Shown here in pieces: positions 42,998 through 50,900 of a stretch of 64,000 nt of DNA. Made by a program: the position numbers and the translations under genes. A model generated the notes under the pieces. That model had not been told where the DNA came from. It was given only the letters and a program-made list of their open reading frames with translations, and did not search any database. Positions within the stretch are counted from its first letter, which is position 1, and each line of letters opens with the position of its first letter. Origin of the DNA: Streptomyces sp. Ncost-T10-10d (GTDB lineage Bacteria > Actinomycetota > Actinomycetes > Streptomycetales > Streptomycetaceae); NCBI RefSeq assembly GCF_900091955.1, contig NZ_FMDF01000217.1, positions 1 to 64,000 on the forward strand. The letters are read 5' to 3'.

Positions 42998-43196
42998 GCC
43001 GGGGGCGCTCGGAGCCGTCGGCGGAATTCCGCCGCGCACTGCGGTGCTCCCCAGCCGCCCGGCGATCCAGCAGTCCGTGCAGGTCACGAGGTTCTCGTCG
43101 GTGGCCCTCTGCCCGCCTGCGCAGGACGGAGAACACACGTACCTCGACGTCGGATGGCGCAATTCGAAAGAAACGCAAGCGTTGCGCCGGGAGCGC

Positions 43197-44090
43197 TCAG
43201 GCCCCGGGGTTGTGCCGGATCAGCGACTCCACCAGGCCGGACCGGGTGGCGGGGAAGTCCAGCGGGACGATGCCGAGCCCGGTCCAGCCGGCCGCCTCGG
43301 AGCCGTCCAGGAAGGATTGGACCTGGGGGTTGAGGCGGTCCGCGTTCCAGCGCGGGGGCATCAGGGCGGCGGTGCTGACGTAGTTCATGTACAGCTTCCC
43401 GGGCTGCTGGGCGGCCTTGCGGAACTGGGCCTCGATCTTCGGATACTTGGCGAACGGCTCCGCCATGTAGTCGTCCTGGATGTCGAAGAGCGCGGAGTCG
43501 GCGTAGCGGACGCCCGGCAGCCCGCCGTTGTCGGCGAGCAGCACGACCTTGCCCCGCGCCCCACCCAGCGAGGGCAGCGCCGGGTCGATGCGGAACAGCG
43601 GCCGCCACCCCTTGCTGTCGAGGTAGAGGTCGAAGATCCGCCGGAACTCGGCGTCGCTCTCCTCGGAGTACTCCTGCTTGACCCGCATCAGCACGGTCTC
43701 GGTGGGCCGCTCGGCCAGGAAGTCCCAGCAGGCGCCGAGCACATCGCCGAACATCAGGTTCTGGTACGAGGCGCCGTGGTGGATCGCGAAGGAGTCGCCG
43801 GTGACCCGGCACCGTACGTCGAGGAAGCGCAGCCCGCTGTTCAGCTGCTCGGCGATCGTGGTGTTCTGGCACTCGGTCCAGGGGCCGCCGTAGCGGGCGC
43901 CGGAGTCGTGCGAGCCGGGGATCGTGAGGCGTTGCAGCGCGGTGACGTCGGGGATGACGCCCATCCAGTCCTGGGTGGTGAGGACTTGGCGGGACCCGGC
44001 GGTGGCGGGCGCCGCGCCCACGAGGACGGTGGCGCCGGCCGCGAGGGCGCCGGTGAGGAAGTTCCGGCGGGTAGCGGTGTACGGGCTCAT
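43197..44090 (-). CDS. Exported phosphatidylinositol-specific phospholipase C-like protein
   Basis: The 297-residue protein starts MSPYTATRRNFLTGALAAGA, a good Tat signal (RRNFLTG) with cleavage near ATAG. The mature part has the two PI-PLC active-site His regions: LTIPGSHDSGARYGG and FAIHHGASYQN, plus FLDVRCRVTGDS and VLLADNGGLPGV. Bacterial PI-PLC cleaves phosphatidylinositol to inositol phosphate and diacylglycerol, so it might scavenge phosphate or inositol. Confidence 0.9.
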   Translation of the reverse strand: MSPYTATRRNFLTGALAAGATVLVGAAPATAGSRQVLTTQDWMGVIPDVTALQRLTIPGSHDSGARYGGPWTECQNTTIAEQLNSGLRFLDVRCRVTGDSFAIHHGASYQNLMFGDVLGACWDFLAERPTETVLMRVKQEYSEESDAEFRRIFDLYLDSKGWRPLFRIDPALPSLGGARGKVVLLADNGGLPGVRYADSALFDIQDDYMAEPFAKYPKIEAQFRKAAQQPGKLYMNYVSTAALMPPRWNADRLNPQVQSFLDGSEAAGWTGLGIVPLDFPATRSGLVESLIRHNPGA

Positions 44091-44220
44091 GCGGGGATGC
44101 CTCCATCTGCCGTGGGGGGTCAGCCCTGGGATTATGACGGGTGCACGTCACTACGGGAACAGGGTGGCAGGGTGGGAGAGTGTGCAGCCTCGCAGGCGGA
44201 CCGGTGCGATCATCGGCCGG

Positions 44221-44649
44221 ATGAGAACCTGCGTCTTCTGCCAGATCGTTTCCGGCCGACTGCCCTCCCACCGTGTCCTGGAGGACGATCACACCGTGGC
44301 GTTCCTCGACATCGCTCCGGCCTCTCCGGGCCACACCCTGGTCGTCCCGCGCGAGCACGCCCGGGACATCTGGGAGATCTCCGAGGCCACGCACGGGCAT
44401 GTCGCCCGCATGGTGCACCGAGTCGCCGCTCTGCTGAACACGGCCCTCGCCCCCGACGGCGTGAACATCGTCCATTCCACCGGCGAGGCCGCCTCGCAGG
44501 AGGTCTTCCACTTCCACGCCCATGTGGTGCCGCGCCGGCACGGCGACACCCTGCAACCGATGTGGAATTCCCGGCCGGCCCCGGGCCAGGATCTCGAACA
44601 GGTCCTGGCCCGGGTCACCGGCGGTTCGCTGAGGGCACGCGCAGGCTGA
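44221..44649 (+). CDS. HIT-family nucleotide-binding protein
   Basis: The 142-residue protein begins MRTCVFCQIVSGRLPSHRVL with the N-terminal C-x-x-C zinc pair. It has the histidine triad HFHAHVVPR, giving an HINT-type nucleoside phosphoramidase or Ap4A-type hydrolase. FLDIAPASPGHTLVVPREHA is the family core. It is cytoplasmic and convergent with the 5'-nucleotidase gene. Confidence 0.92.
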   Translation: MRTCVFCQIVSGRLPSHRVLEDDHTVAFLDIAPASPGHTLVVPREHARDIWEISEATHGHVARMVHRVAALLNTALAPDGVNIVHSTGEAASQEVFHFHAHVVPRRHGDTLQPMWNSRPAPGQDLEQVLARVTGGSLRARAG

Positions 44650-44661
44650 CCGAAACGCAGT

Positions 44662-44691
44662 GGGGCGGTGGGCCCGCCGGCCCACCGCCCC
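44662..44691. terminator. Bidirectional terminator between HIT and 5'-nucleotidase genes
   Basis: Perfect 13-bp arms GGGGCGGTGGGCC/GGCCCACCGCCCC around CGCC, filling the 61-bp gap between two convergent genes. Confidence 0.8.
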
Positions 44692-44710
44692 TCTCACCCG
44701 CGTACGGGAG

Positions 44711-46534
44711 TTACTGGATGACCGTGATCCGGTCCGTCGCCGGCGGGGCCAGCGGCGCGGCGGCCGTGGAGTGGGCCGCCAGGTAGGCGTTGAACAGGTC
44801 CAGGTCGGACGCGCCGACCAGCTTGTCGGTGCCCTGGCCGAGTGCCGCGAAGCCGTCGCCGCCGCCCGCCAGGAACTCGTTCATCGCGACGCGGTAGGTC
44901 TTCGCCGGGTCGATCGCCGCACCGTTCAGCTTGATGGTGTCGGTGACCACGCGGGCCGCACCCGTCTTCTTCATGTCCAGGGTGTACGTGAGGCCCTTGG
45001 ACACCTGAAGGATCTTCGGGCTGGCCTCGTTGGAGCCGCTGACCTGCTGCTGGAGCGCGGTGATCAGCTGGGCGCCGGTCAGGTCGACGACGTTCATCAT
45101 GTTGGTGAAGGGCTGCACGGTGAACGACTCCCCGTACGTCACCACCCCGTCGCCCTCGCTGCCGGTCGACTTGTACACCAGGTCCGCCCGGATACCGCCC
45201 GGGTTCATGAAGGCGACGACCGCCCCGCCCTTGTCCGCCGGGGCCAGGCCCTCCAGCTGGGCGTCCGCGATCAGGTTGCCGAGCGGCTTCTCGGGGGCCG
45301 TGGAGCCGCGGCCGTTGATGTCGGCGCTGATGTAGCCCTGCGGCTTGTTCGCGATGGGCGCCGCGAGGGTGTTCCAGCGGGCGATCAGGGCCGTCATGTC
45401 GGTGGCCTTGGGCTGGTCCCGGCTGACGATGTGGTTCGCCGACTTCGGGTTCGAGGCGCCGGCCGACTTCACCGACGTACGGACGATGTCCTTGGTACGG
45501 CGGTCGTACGTGAGGGTCGTGTCGGTGTAGAGCTTGCCGAAGGACGCCGCCGAGGTGACCATGCGCGGGTTGCCCGCCGGGTCCGGGATCGTGCAGACGT
45601 ACGCCTGGTGGGTGTGGCCCGTGACCAGCGCGTCGACCTTCGGCGTGATGCCCTTGGCGATGTCGACGATCGGCCCGGAGATGCCGTCACCGGCGCCGGA
45701 GCTGTCGCAGTCGTAGTTGTACGAGGCGGAGGCAGGAGCCCCGCCCTCGTGGATCAGCGCGACGATGGACTTGACGCCCTGCCGGTCCAGCTCCTTGGCG
45801 TACTTGTTGACCGTCTCGATCTCGTCGTGGAACTTCAGGCCCTTGACGCCGTTGGCCGTGACGATGTTCGGCGTGCCCTCCAGGGTCACCCCGATGAAGC
45901 CGATCTTGACGCCGTTCTTCTTCCACACCGTGTACGGCTTGAGGATCGGCTTGCCGGTCTTCTCGCTCGTCACATTGGCGGCGAGGTAGGGGAAGTCGGC
46001 GCCCTCGAACTTCTTGTCCTTCTCGTAGCACCCCTCGACCGGGTGGCAGCCGCCGTTCTGCAGGCGGGCCAGTTCGGTGGCGCCCTCGTCGAACTCGTGG
46101 TTGCCGACGGCCGTCACATCGAGGTCGATCTTGTTGAGCGCCTCGATGGTCGGCTCGTCGTGGAAGAGGCCGGACAGCAGCGGGCTCGCGCCCACCATGT
46201 CACCGCCGGCCGCGGTGATCGAGTACGGGTGCCCCTTGCGCGCGGTGCGCAGCGAGGACGCGAGGTACTCGACACCACCGGCCGGAATCGCCTTGGTCGT
46301 GCCGTCGGCCTGCGTCTCGGTGACCGTGCCCGCCGAGCCGGCCGGCGGCTCCAGGTTCCCGTGCAGGTCGTTGAAGGACAGCAGCTGTACGTCGACGGTG
46401 CGGGCCGGCTTGTGGTGGCCGCGGTCCTGGGCGCCGGCCGGCATCGCGGCGACGAGCGCGCCGACGGTGGCGAGCCCGGCCGCGGCGGCGAGCATCCGCC
46501 GTGACGCACGGTTCTTCTGTGGTGTCGCTGACAT
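44711..46534 (-). CDS. Secreted 5'-nucleotidase/metallophosphatase
   Basis: The 607-residue protein begins MSATPQKNRASRRMLAAAAG, a signal peptide with possible Tat character (cleavage near AGA). The N-terminal calcineurin-like domain has FNDLHGN, AGGDMVGASPLLSG, GNHEFDEGATELAR and TGHTHQAYVC; the C-terminal nucleotidase domain has NPGGIRADLVYK and FLAGGGDGFAALGQGTDK. It would release phosphate from nucleotides outside the cell, fitting the phosphate genes elsewhere in the window. AGGGGA precedes the ATG. Confidence 0.92.
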   Translation of the reverse strand: MSATPQKNRASRRMLAAAAGLATVGALVAAMPAGAQDRGHHKPARTVDVQLLSFNDLHGNLEPPAGSAGTVTETQADGTTKAIPAGGVEYLASSLRTARKGHPYSITAAGGDMVGASPLLSGLFHDEPTIEALNKIDLDVTAVGNHEFDEGATELARLQNGGCHPVEGCYEKDKKFEGADFPYLAANVTSEKTGKPILKPYTVWKKNGVKIGFIGVTLEGTPNIVTANGVKGLKFHDEIETVNKYAKELDRQGVKSIVALIHEGGAPASASYNYDCDSSGAGDGISGPIVDIAKGITPKVDALVTGHTHQAYVCTIPDPAGNPRMVTSAASFGKLYTDTTLTYDRRTKDIVRTSVKSAGASNPKSANHIVSRDQPKATDMTALIARWNTLAAPIANKPQGYISADINGRGSTAPEKPLGNLIADAQLEGLAPADKGGAVVAFMNPGGIRADLVYKSTGSEGDGVVTYGESFTVQPFTNMMNVVDLTGAQLITALQQQVSGSNEASPKILQVSKGLTYTLDMKKTGAARVVTDTIKLNGAAIDPAKTYRVAMNEFLAGGGDGFAALGQGTDKLVGASDLDLFNAYLAAHSTAAAPLAPPATDRITVIQ

Positions 46535-47310
46535 CGGTCCCCTTGTGAGTGCAGCGGGAGGTCTGAGAGTGGTGGCGAGTCTGGAGACTTCGTGCGGCAG
46601 CCTAGGGTCAACGCGCGTAGCGCGACAGGTGTGCGGGGTTACGAACTGGTTGCCATGCGGTCGGTATCGGCGCCAACCACCGCGCATCATCCGTATGACG
46701 TACGTATGCAGGCAGAAAGGTCACGGCACGCGTGCCTGCCGGAAGCGTGTGTGTCACGGAGAACGGAACTCACGACGAAGGCGGTCGTGCCCGCCCGACG
46801 GTCGGCACCGGAACTGCCGCCGGGCTCCTGCGAGATGGTCGTGAACAACGCAGCACAGAAGGCAGTCCCGCACCCGCTGCCACAGGCGGGTGACAGCGAA
46901 TCACTCGGCGCCGCACCGCCTGCCGATGGTCACCACCTCTTGCACGACCCCAGCACGCCCGTGCAGCATCACACCGGCCTCACTGCCCTCGCGCCGGACG
47001 CGCAGTCGCGGGCCGCCCGGCGTCGCTCCCCTGTTCCCGGTCATCCGCAAGCCCACCATCCCCCAAGCGCAGCGGCAGCTCTCGCCACGCGGACCGCGAT
47101 GGCACGAACCCACTGATCACCCGTCCTCGGTCACCACGCTCAACCCTGGATGGCACAGGACCATCACGCGCCGGACGACTACCGAGGGCGACTCGAACGT
47201 GACTCGGACACCTTGGTGACGGCTCGGTGCCCACATCGCTCGACGCCCGTTCGGCAGTCCACCGCCCCACAACGCCCGCACCCCTGCCTCGCCCCCGTAC
47301 GCTCGTACAC
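46535..47310. other. Long intergenic stretch, no supported gene
   Basis: About 780 bp between the divergent 5'-nucleotidase and mshD genes. Several open frames exist on both strands but have no recognisable product, ribosome-binding site or consistent codon bias. It must hold both promoters. No tRNA or clear structured RNA was seen. Confidence 0.5.
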
Positions 47311-48234
47311 ATGACGACTGACGTACCTCTCCCCGCCCCCGGACGCGAGATCCAGACGCTCGAAGCACTCTCCCCCGAACAGGCCGGAGCCGTGTCCGAC
47401 CTGCTCGCCGAGGCGGCCCGGTCCGACGGCAGGCAGGCCGTGTCCGAGCAGGGGCGGCTGCAGCTGCGGGGCGGGCGGCGTGAGGGGGTGCGGCATCTGC
47501 TGCTCACCAGCGGGCCGACCCTGGTCGGGTACGCGCAGCTGGAGGACACCGACCCGGTCGAGGCGCCGGCCGCCGAGCTGGTCGTGCATCCGGCGTACCG
47601 CGGGCAGGGGCACGGGCGGGCGCTGGGTGCGGCGCTGCTCGCCGTGACCGGGAAGCGGCTGCGGGTGTGGGCGCACGGCGGGAAGTCCGCGGCCCGGCAT
47701 CTCGCGCAGGTCCTCGGCCTCTCCCTCTTCCGCGAACTGCGCCAGCTGCGGCGCCCGCTGAGCCCGCTGGACATCGCGGAGCCGATGCTGCCGCCCGGCG
47801 TCACCGTCCGCACCTTCGTACCCGGCGAGGACGACGCCGCCTGGCTCGCGGTGAACCGCGCCGCCTTCGCCCACCACCCCGAACAGGGTTCGCTGACCCA
47901 GCGCGACCTGGACGACCGCAAGGCGGAGCCCTGGTTCGATCCGAAGGGCTTCTTCCTGGCCGAGCGCGACGGCGAGCTGATCGGCTTCCACTGGACGAAG
48001 GTGCACGCCGATGACCACCTCGGCGAGGTGTATGTCGTCGGCATCCGGCCCGACGCACAGGGCGGCGGACTCGGCAAGGCGCTCACCGCGATCGGGCTGC
48101 GCCACCTGGCCGCCGAGGGGCTGCCGACCGCGATGCTCTACGTCGACGCGGACAACAAGGCGGCCCTGACCGTCTACGAGCGGATGGGCTTCGCGACGCA
48201 CGAGGTGGACCTGATGTATCGCACGGAGTCCTGA
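47311..48234 (+). CDS. mshD: Mycothiol synthase
   Basis: The 307-residue protein starts MTTDVPLPAPGREIQTLEAL and contains two GNAT domains. The first has ELVVHPAYRGQGHGRALGAA, the second YVVGIRPDAQGGGLGKALTA and LYVDADNKAALTVYERMGF. RLRVWAHGGKSAARHLAQVL and NRAAFAHHPEQGSLT are typical of MshD. It acetylates Cys-GlcN-Ins to give mycothiol, the last step of the pathway that mshA starts. The ATG lacks a strong ribosome-binding site, so the mRNA may be leaderless. Confidence 0.93.
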   Translation: MTTDVPLPAPGREIQTLEALSPEQAGAVSDLLAEAARSDGRQAVSEQGRLQLRGGRREGVRHLLLTSGPTLVGYAQLEDTDPVEAPAAELVVHPAYRGQGHGRALGAALLAVTGKRLRVWAHGGKSAARHLAQVLGLSLFRELRQLRRPLSPLDIAEPMLPPGVTVRTFVPGEDDAAWLAVNRAAFAHHPEQGSLTQRDLDDRKAEPWFDPKGFFLAERDGELIGFHWTKVHADDHLGEVYVVGIRPDAQGGGLGKALTAIGLRHLAAEGLPTAMLYVDADNKAALTVYERMGFATHEVDLMYRTES

Positions 48235-48252
48235 GCAGCCGCAACTCGCCCT

Positions 48253-48278
48253 GGGGCGGCGTCGCTTGACGTCGCCCC
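48253..48278 (+). terminator. Terminator after mshD
   Basis: GGGGCGGCGTC pairs with GACGTCGCCCC (one G-T pair) around GCTT, followed by a pyrimidine-rich CCTCTTT tail, 18 nt past the mshD stop. Confidence 0.65.
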
Positions 48279-48296
48279 CTCTTTACGCCACCCTTC

Positions 48297-48312
48297 CACT
48301 ACTTAATTAGTG
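48297..48312. promoter_or_regulatory. Likely GntR (YtrA-type) operator
   Basis: CACTA-6-TAGTG, an AT-rich inverted repeat 12 bp upstream of the regulator's ATG. YtrA-type repressors usually bind such sites and autoregulate the regulator-ABC operon. Confidence 0.65.
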
Positions 48313-48324
48313 AAAGGGGTGAAC

Positions 48325-48735
48325 ATGGCAGAGTCCGCAGCGGTCGAGTACCGCATCGACCGGCGCAGCGGCGTCGCCACGTACCTCCAGATCGTCCAGC
48401 AGACCAAACAGGCCCTCCGTCTCGGCCTGCTGGAGCCCGGCGACCGGCTGCCCACCGCACGCGAGGTCGTCGAGGCCACCGCCATCAACCCGAACACCGT
48501 GCTCAAGGCCTACCGGGAGCTGGAGCGCGAGGGCCTCGTCGAGGCCCGGCGCGGGCTCGGCACCTTCGTCACGCGGACTCTCGGCGGCGCTGCGGCCGCC
48601 GACGACGCGCCGCTGCGCGCCGAGCTCGCCGACTGGGCCCGCCGGGCCCGCGCGGCCGGACTGGAGAAGGACGACGTGAGCGCGCTCTTCACCGCCGTAC
48701 TGGACAAGACCTTCAAGGGGGATCAGGCCGGATGA
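48325..48735 (+). CDS. GntR-family (YtrA subfamily) regulator
   Basis: The 136-residue protein starts MAESAAVEYRIDRRSGVATY; the ATG follows AAAGGGG by 5 nt, better than the GTG at 48310. The winged HTH includes GDRLPTAREVVEATAINPNT and VLKAYRELEREGLVEARRGL, followed by a short helical tail, which is the YtrA form. It overlaps the ABC ATPase by ATGA and probably represses its own operon. Confidence 0.9.
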   Translation: MAESAAVEYRIDRRSGVATYLQIVQQTKQALRLGLLEPGDRLPTAREVVEATAINPNTVLKAYRELEREGLVEARRGLGTFVTRTLGGAAAADDAPLRAELADWARRARAAGLEKDDVSALFTAVLDKTFKGDQAG

Positions 48736-49628
48736 CAGGCGCTGCGATCGAGGCCGTCGGCCTCGGCATGAAGTACCGGAGCAGGAGCGGGGGCTGGGCG
48801 CTGCGCGACTGTTCGTTCCGGCTGCCCGCCGGGCGCGTGTGTGCCCTCGTCGGCCCCAACGGTGCGGGCAAGTCCACCCTGCTCGCCCTCGCGGCGGGCT
48901 TCCTGCGGCCCGCGGAGGGCACAGTACGGGTGCTGGGCGGGGCGCCCGGGGAGGCAAGGGCCAAGATGGCCTTCGTGGCCCAGGACAAGCCGCTGTACCC
49001 GCAGTTGACGGTCGCCGCCACGCTCTGGGCGGGCGCCGAGCTGAACCCCGCCACCTGGGACCAGGACACCGCCGAACGCATCGCCGGGGAGCTCCCGCGC
49101 GACGCCGGGGTCCGCAGCCTCTCCGGCGGCCAGCGCACCCGGCTCGCACTGGCCCTCGCCCTCGGCAAACAGCCCGAACTGCTCCTGCTGGACGAACCGA
49201 TGGCCGACCTCGACCCCCTCGCCCGCCACCAGCTGATGGGCGCACTGATGGCCGAGGCCGCCGAGCACTCCACCACCATCGTGATGTCCTCGCACATCCT
49301 CACCGAGCTGGAGGGCGCCTGCGACTACCTCCTGCTCGTCGACGGTGGCCGGGTCCGCCTCGGCGGCGAGACGGACGACCTCCTCGCCGCGCACACCCTG
49401 CTCACCGGTCCGGTGCGGGACACCGCCCCGCACACCGTCGTCGAGTCCCGCACGGCGGGGCGTCTGCAGACGGCGCTGGTACGGAGACAGGGCCCCGTGG
49501 ACGCCACCGTCTGGGAGGCCGCGGAGCCTTCGCTGGAGGAGCTGCTGCTGGCGCATCTGCGCTCACCGCAGGCACCTGCTCTGCTGACGCCGAGCGCCGA
49601 GGCCGGCAAGGAGGTGGCTGCCGTATGA
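48732..49628 (+). CDS. ABC transporter ATPase
   Basis: The 298-residue protein has Walker A VGPNGAGKSTLLALAAG, Q-loop VAQDKPLYPQ, signature LSGGQRTRLALALALGKQ, Walker B LLLLDEPMADLDP and H-loop IVMSSHIL. A C-terminal ~70-residue extension follows. It overlaps both neighbours by 4 bases. With the permease downstream it forms an exporter or membrane-stress ABC system of unknown substrate, as in YtrA-controlled operons. Confidence 0.93.
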   Translation: MTGAAIEAVGLGMKYRSRSGGWALRDCSFRLPAGRVCALVGPNGAGKSTLLALAAGFLRPAEGTVRVLGGAPGEARAKMAFVAQDKPLYPQLTVAATLWAGAELNPATWDQDTAERIAGELPRDAGVRSLSGGQRTRLALALALGKQPELLLLDEPMADLDPLARHQLMGALMAEAAEHSTTIVMSSHILTELEGACDYLLLVDGGRVRLGGETDDLLAAHTLLTGPVRDTAPHTVVESRTAGRLQTALVRRQGPVDATVWEAAEPSLEELLLAHLRSPQAPALLTPSAEAGKEVAAV

Positions 49629-50623
49629 GCGCCATCAGTCTGCGTGCGCCCGTCGCACCCGCCGCCGGGTTGCGGGGCCCCATCCGCGTCCTTCTCCGCC
49701 AGCACCGCCGCTCCCTGTGGGCGGCCGGCGCACTCCTGCTACTGGGCCTCGCCGTCGTGGTCGGGCTCCGGATCTGGGTCGCGGTCGCGAGCTCGGACGA
49801 GCTCTGCGCCGACGGCGACATCACCCGCTGCGGCGACGACACCTACCAGCCCACCTACGCCCGCGCCGCCACCGAGGCCTATCTGTCGGACGGTGGGACC
49901 GCCATCCTGCTGCTCGCCGCGCTCATCGGCGTCTTCGTCGCCGGACCGCTGATCGCCCGCGAGCTGGAGAGCGGTACGTTCCGGCTCGCCTGGGCCCAGT
50001 CGGTCTCCCCGGCCCAGTGGCTGGCGGCCCGGCTCGCCCTGCCCGCGGCTCTGGTGACCGCCGGGGTGACCGTGCTCGTCCTCGTCTACCGATGGGGCTG
50101 GTCGGGCTTGCAGAACAACCCGTCCGCCTCCGAACTGGGCTGGCACGAGAACGGTATCCATCCCGCCCTCGGCCCGACCGCCGTCGCCTACGCCCTGCTG
50201 GCCCTGGCCGTGGGCGCCCTGTGCGCCGTGGCCGTACGCCGCACCGTCCTGTCCATGAGCCTCACAGCCCTCGTCCTGGGCACGGTCATGCTGGGGTTCG
50301 GCAAGCGCCGCTACGAGCTCTGGCCGACCGCCCGCTTCCTCGGCGACGACGGCCCGAGCGGTGACGCCTGGCACATCGAGTCGGGCATGCTCACCGCCTC
50401 CGGCAAGGAGCTCTACTGGAAGGACTGCTTCAGGGCCGGCACGACGATTCCGGAGGACCCCACAAGCTGCCTGCGCAACCAGGGCGGCATCACCTACTTC
50501 GCCGACTACCACCCCACCTCGCATTTCTGGCCCATCCAGCTCGTCGAGACCGGCATCCTGCTCGCCCTGGCCGCGCTCGCCGTCGCCCTCGCCTTCCGGG
50601 TGCTGCGCCGCCACCACGGGTAA
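49625..50623 (+). CDS. ABC transporter permease
   Basis: The 332-residue protein has six transmembrane segments (LWAAGALLLLGLAVVVGLRI; GGTAILLLAALIGVFVAGPL; LALPAALVTAGVTVLVLVYR; AVAYALLALAVGALCAVAVR; MSLTALVLGTVMLGFG; LVETGILLALAALAVALAFR). Two large outer loops contain Cys residues: CADGDITRCGDD in the first, and KDCFRAGTTIPEDPTSCLRN in the second. It is similar in plan to ABC-2 permeases. Confidence 0.9.
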   Translation: MSAISLRAPVAPAAGLRGPIRVLLRQHRRSLWAAGALLLLGLAVVVGLRIWVAVASSDELCADGDITRCGDDTYQPTYARAATEAYLSDGGTAILLLAALIGVFVAGPLIARELESGTFRLAWAQSVSPAQWLAARLALPAALVTAGVTVLVLVYRWGWSGLQNNPSASELGWHENGIHPALGPTAVAYALLALAVGALCAVAVRRTVLSMSLTALVLGTVMLGFGKRRYELWPTARFLGDDGPSGDAWHIESGMLTASGKELYWKDCFRAGTTIPEDPTSCLRNQGGITYFADYHPTSHFWPIQLVETGILLALAALAVALAFRVLRRHHG

Positions 50624-50640
50624 GACCGCTTCCACGCACC

Positions 50641-50670
50641 GTGTCCGGGCCCCTTCAAGGGCCCGGACAC
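50641..50670 (+). terminator. Terminator after the GntR/ABC operon
   Basis: Perfect 12-bp arms GTGTCCGGGCCC/GGGCCCGGACAC around CTTCAA, 17 nt after the permease stop. Confidence 0.85.
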
Positions 50671-50828
50671 TGCTTGTACGACCGATCCGTCCACGGCACA
50701 CCGCTTCCTGCACGTCATGTCGCCGTTACCAGCCATTCAGAAGCGCTTGCGACCCTCTCAGGATGCAGCCAGCTGTGCCGACCCCCCGCAACGGGAGAAA
50801 TCCCGGTGGAGACCGTGCGAATCACGCG

Positions 50829-50850
50829 AACCGTGAGTTTCCCGTGATCT
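50829..50850. promoter_or_regulatory. Possible PHO-box-like direct repeat before ppk
   Basis: On the minus strand two 11-bp units, GATCACGGGAA and ACTCACGGTTC, repeat with nnTCACGG in phase, 50-70 bp before the ppk ATG. ppk is PhoP-controlled in Streptomyces. The match to the PHO consensus (GTTCACC) is weak. Confidence 0.35.
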
Positions 50851-50900
50851 CCGCACCGTCCGGCGCGCCCTCGAAGCCCCAGGCGCGGAAGAATAGGGCC

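Noticed and set aside
43020..43033. GGCGGAATTCCGCC palindrome after the histidine kinase
   Set aside because: A 14-bp continuous palindrome with no loop is a poor terminator and has no clear regulator; left unassigned.
46592..47219. Open frames of 100-170 codons upstream of mshD
   Set aside because: No ribosome-binding site, composition rich in Arg/Ser/Pro/His typical of shadow frames, and no recognisable motif.
48266..48271. TTGACG as a -35 box of the GntR gene
   Set aside because: The hexamer is inside the stem of the mshD terminator hairpin and has no matching -10 at proper spacing.
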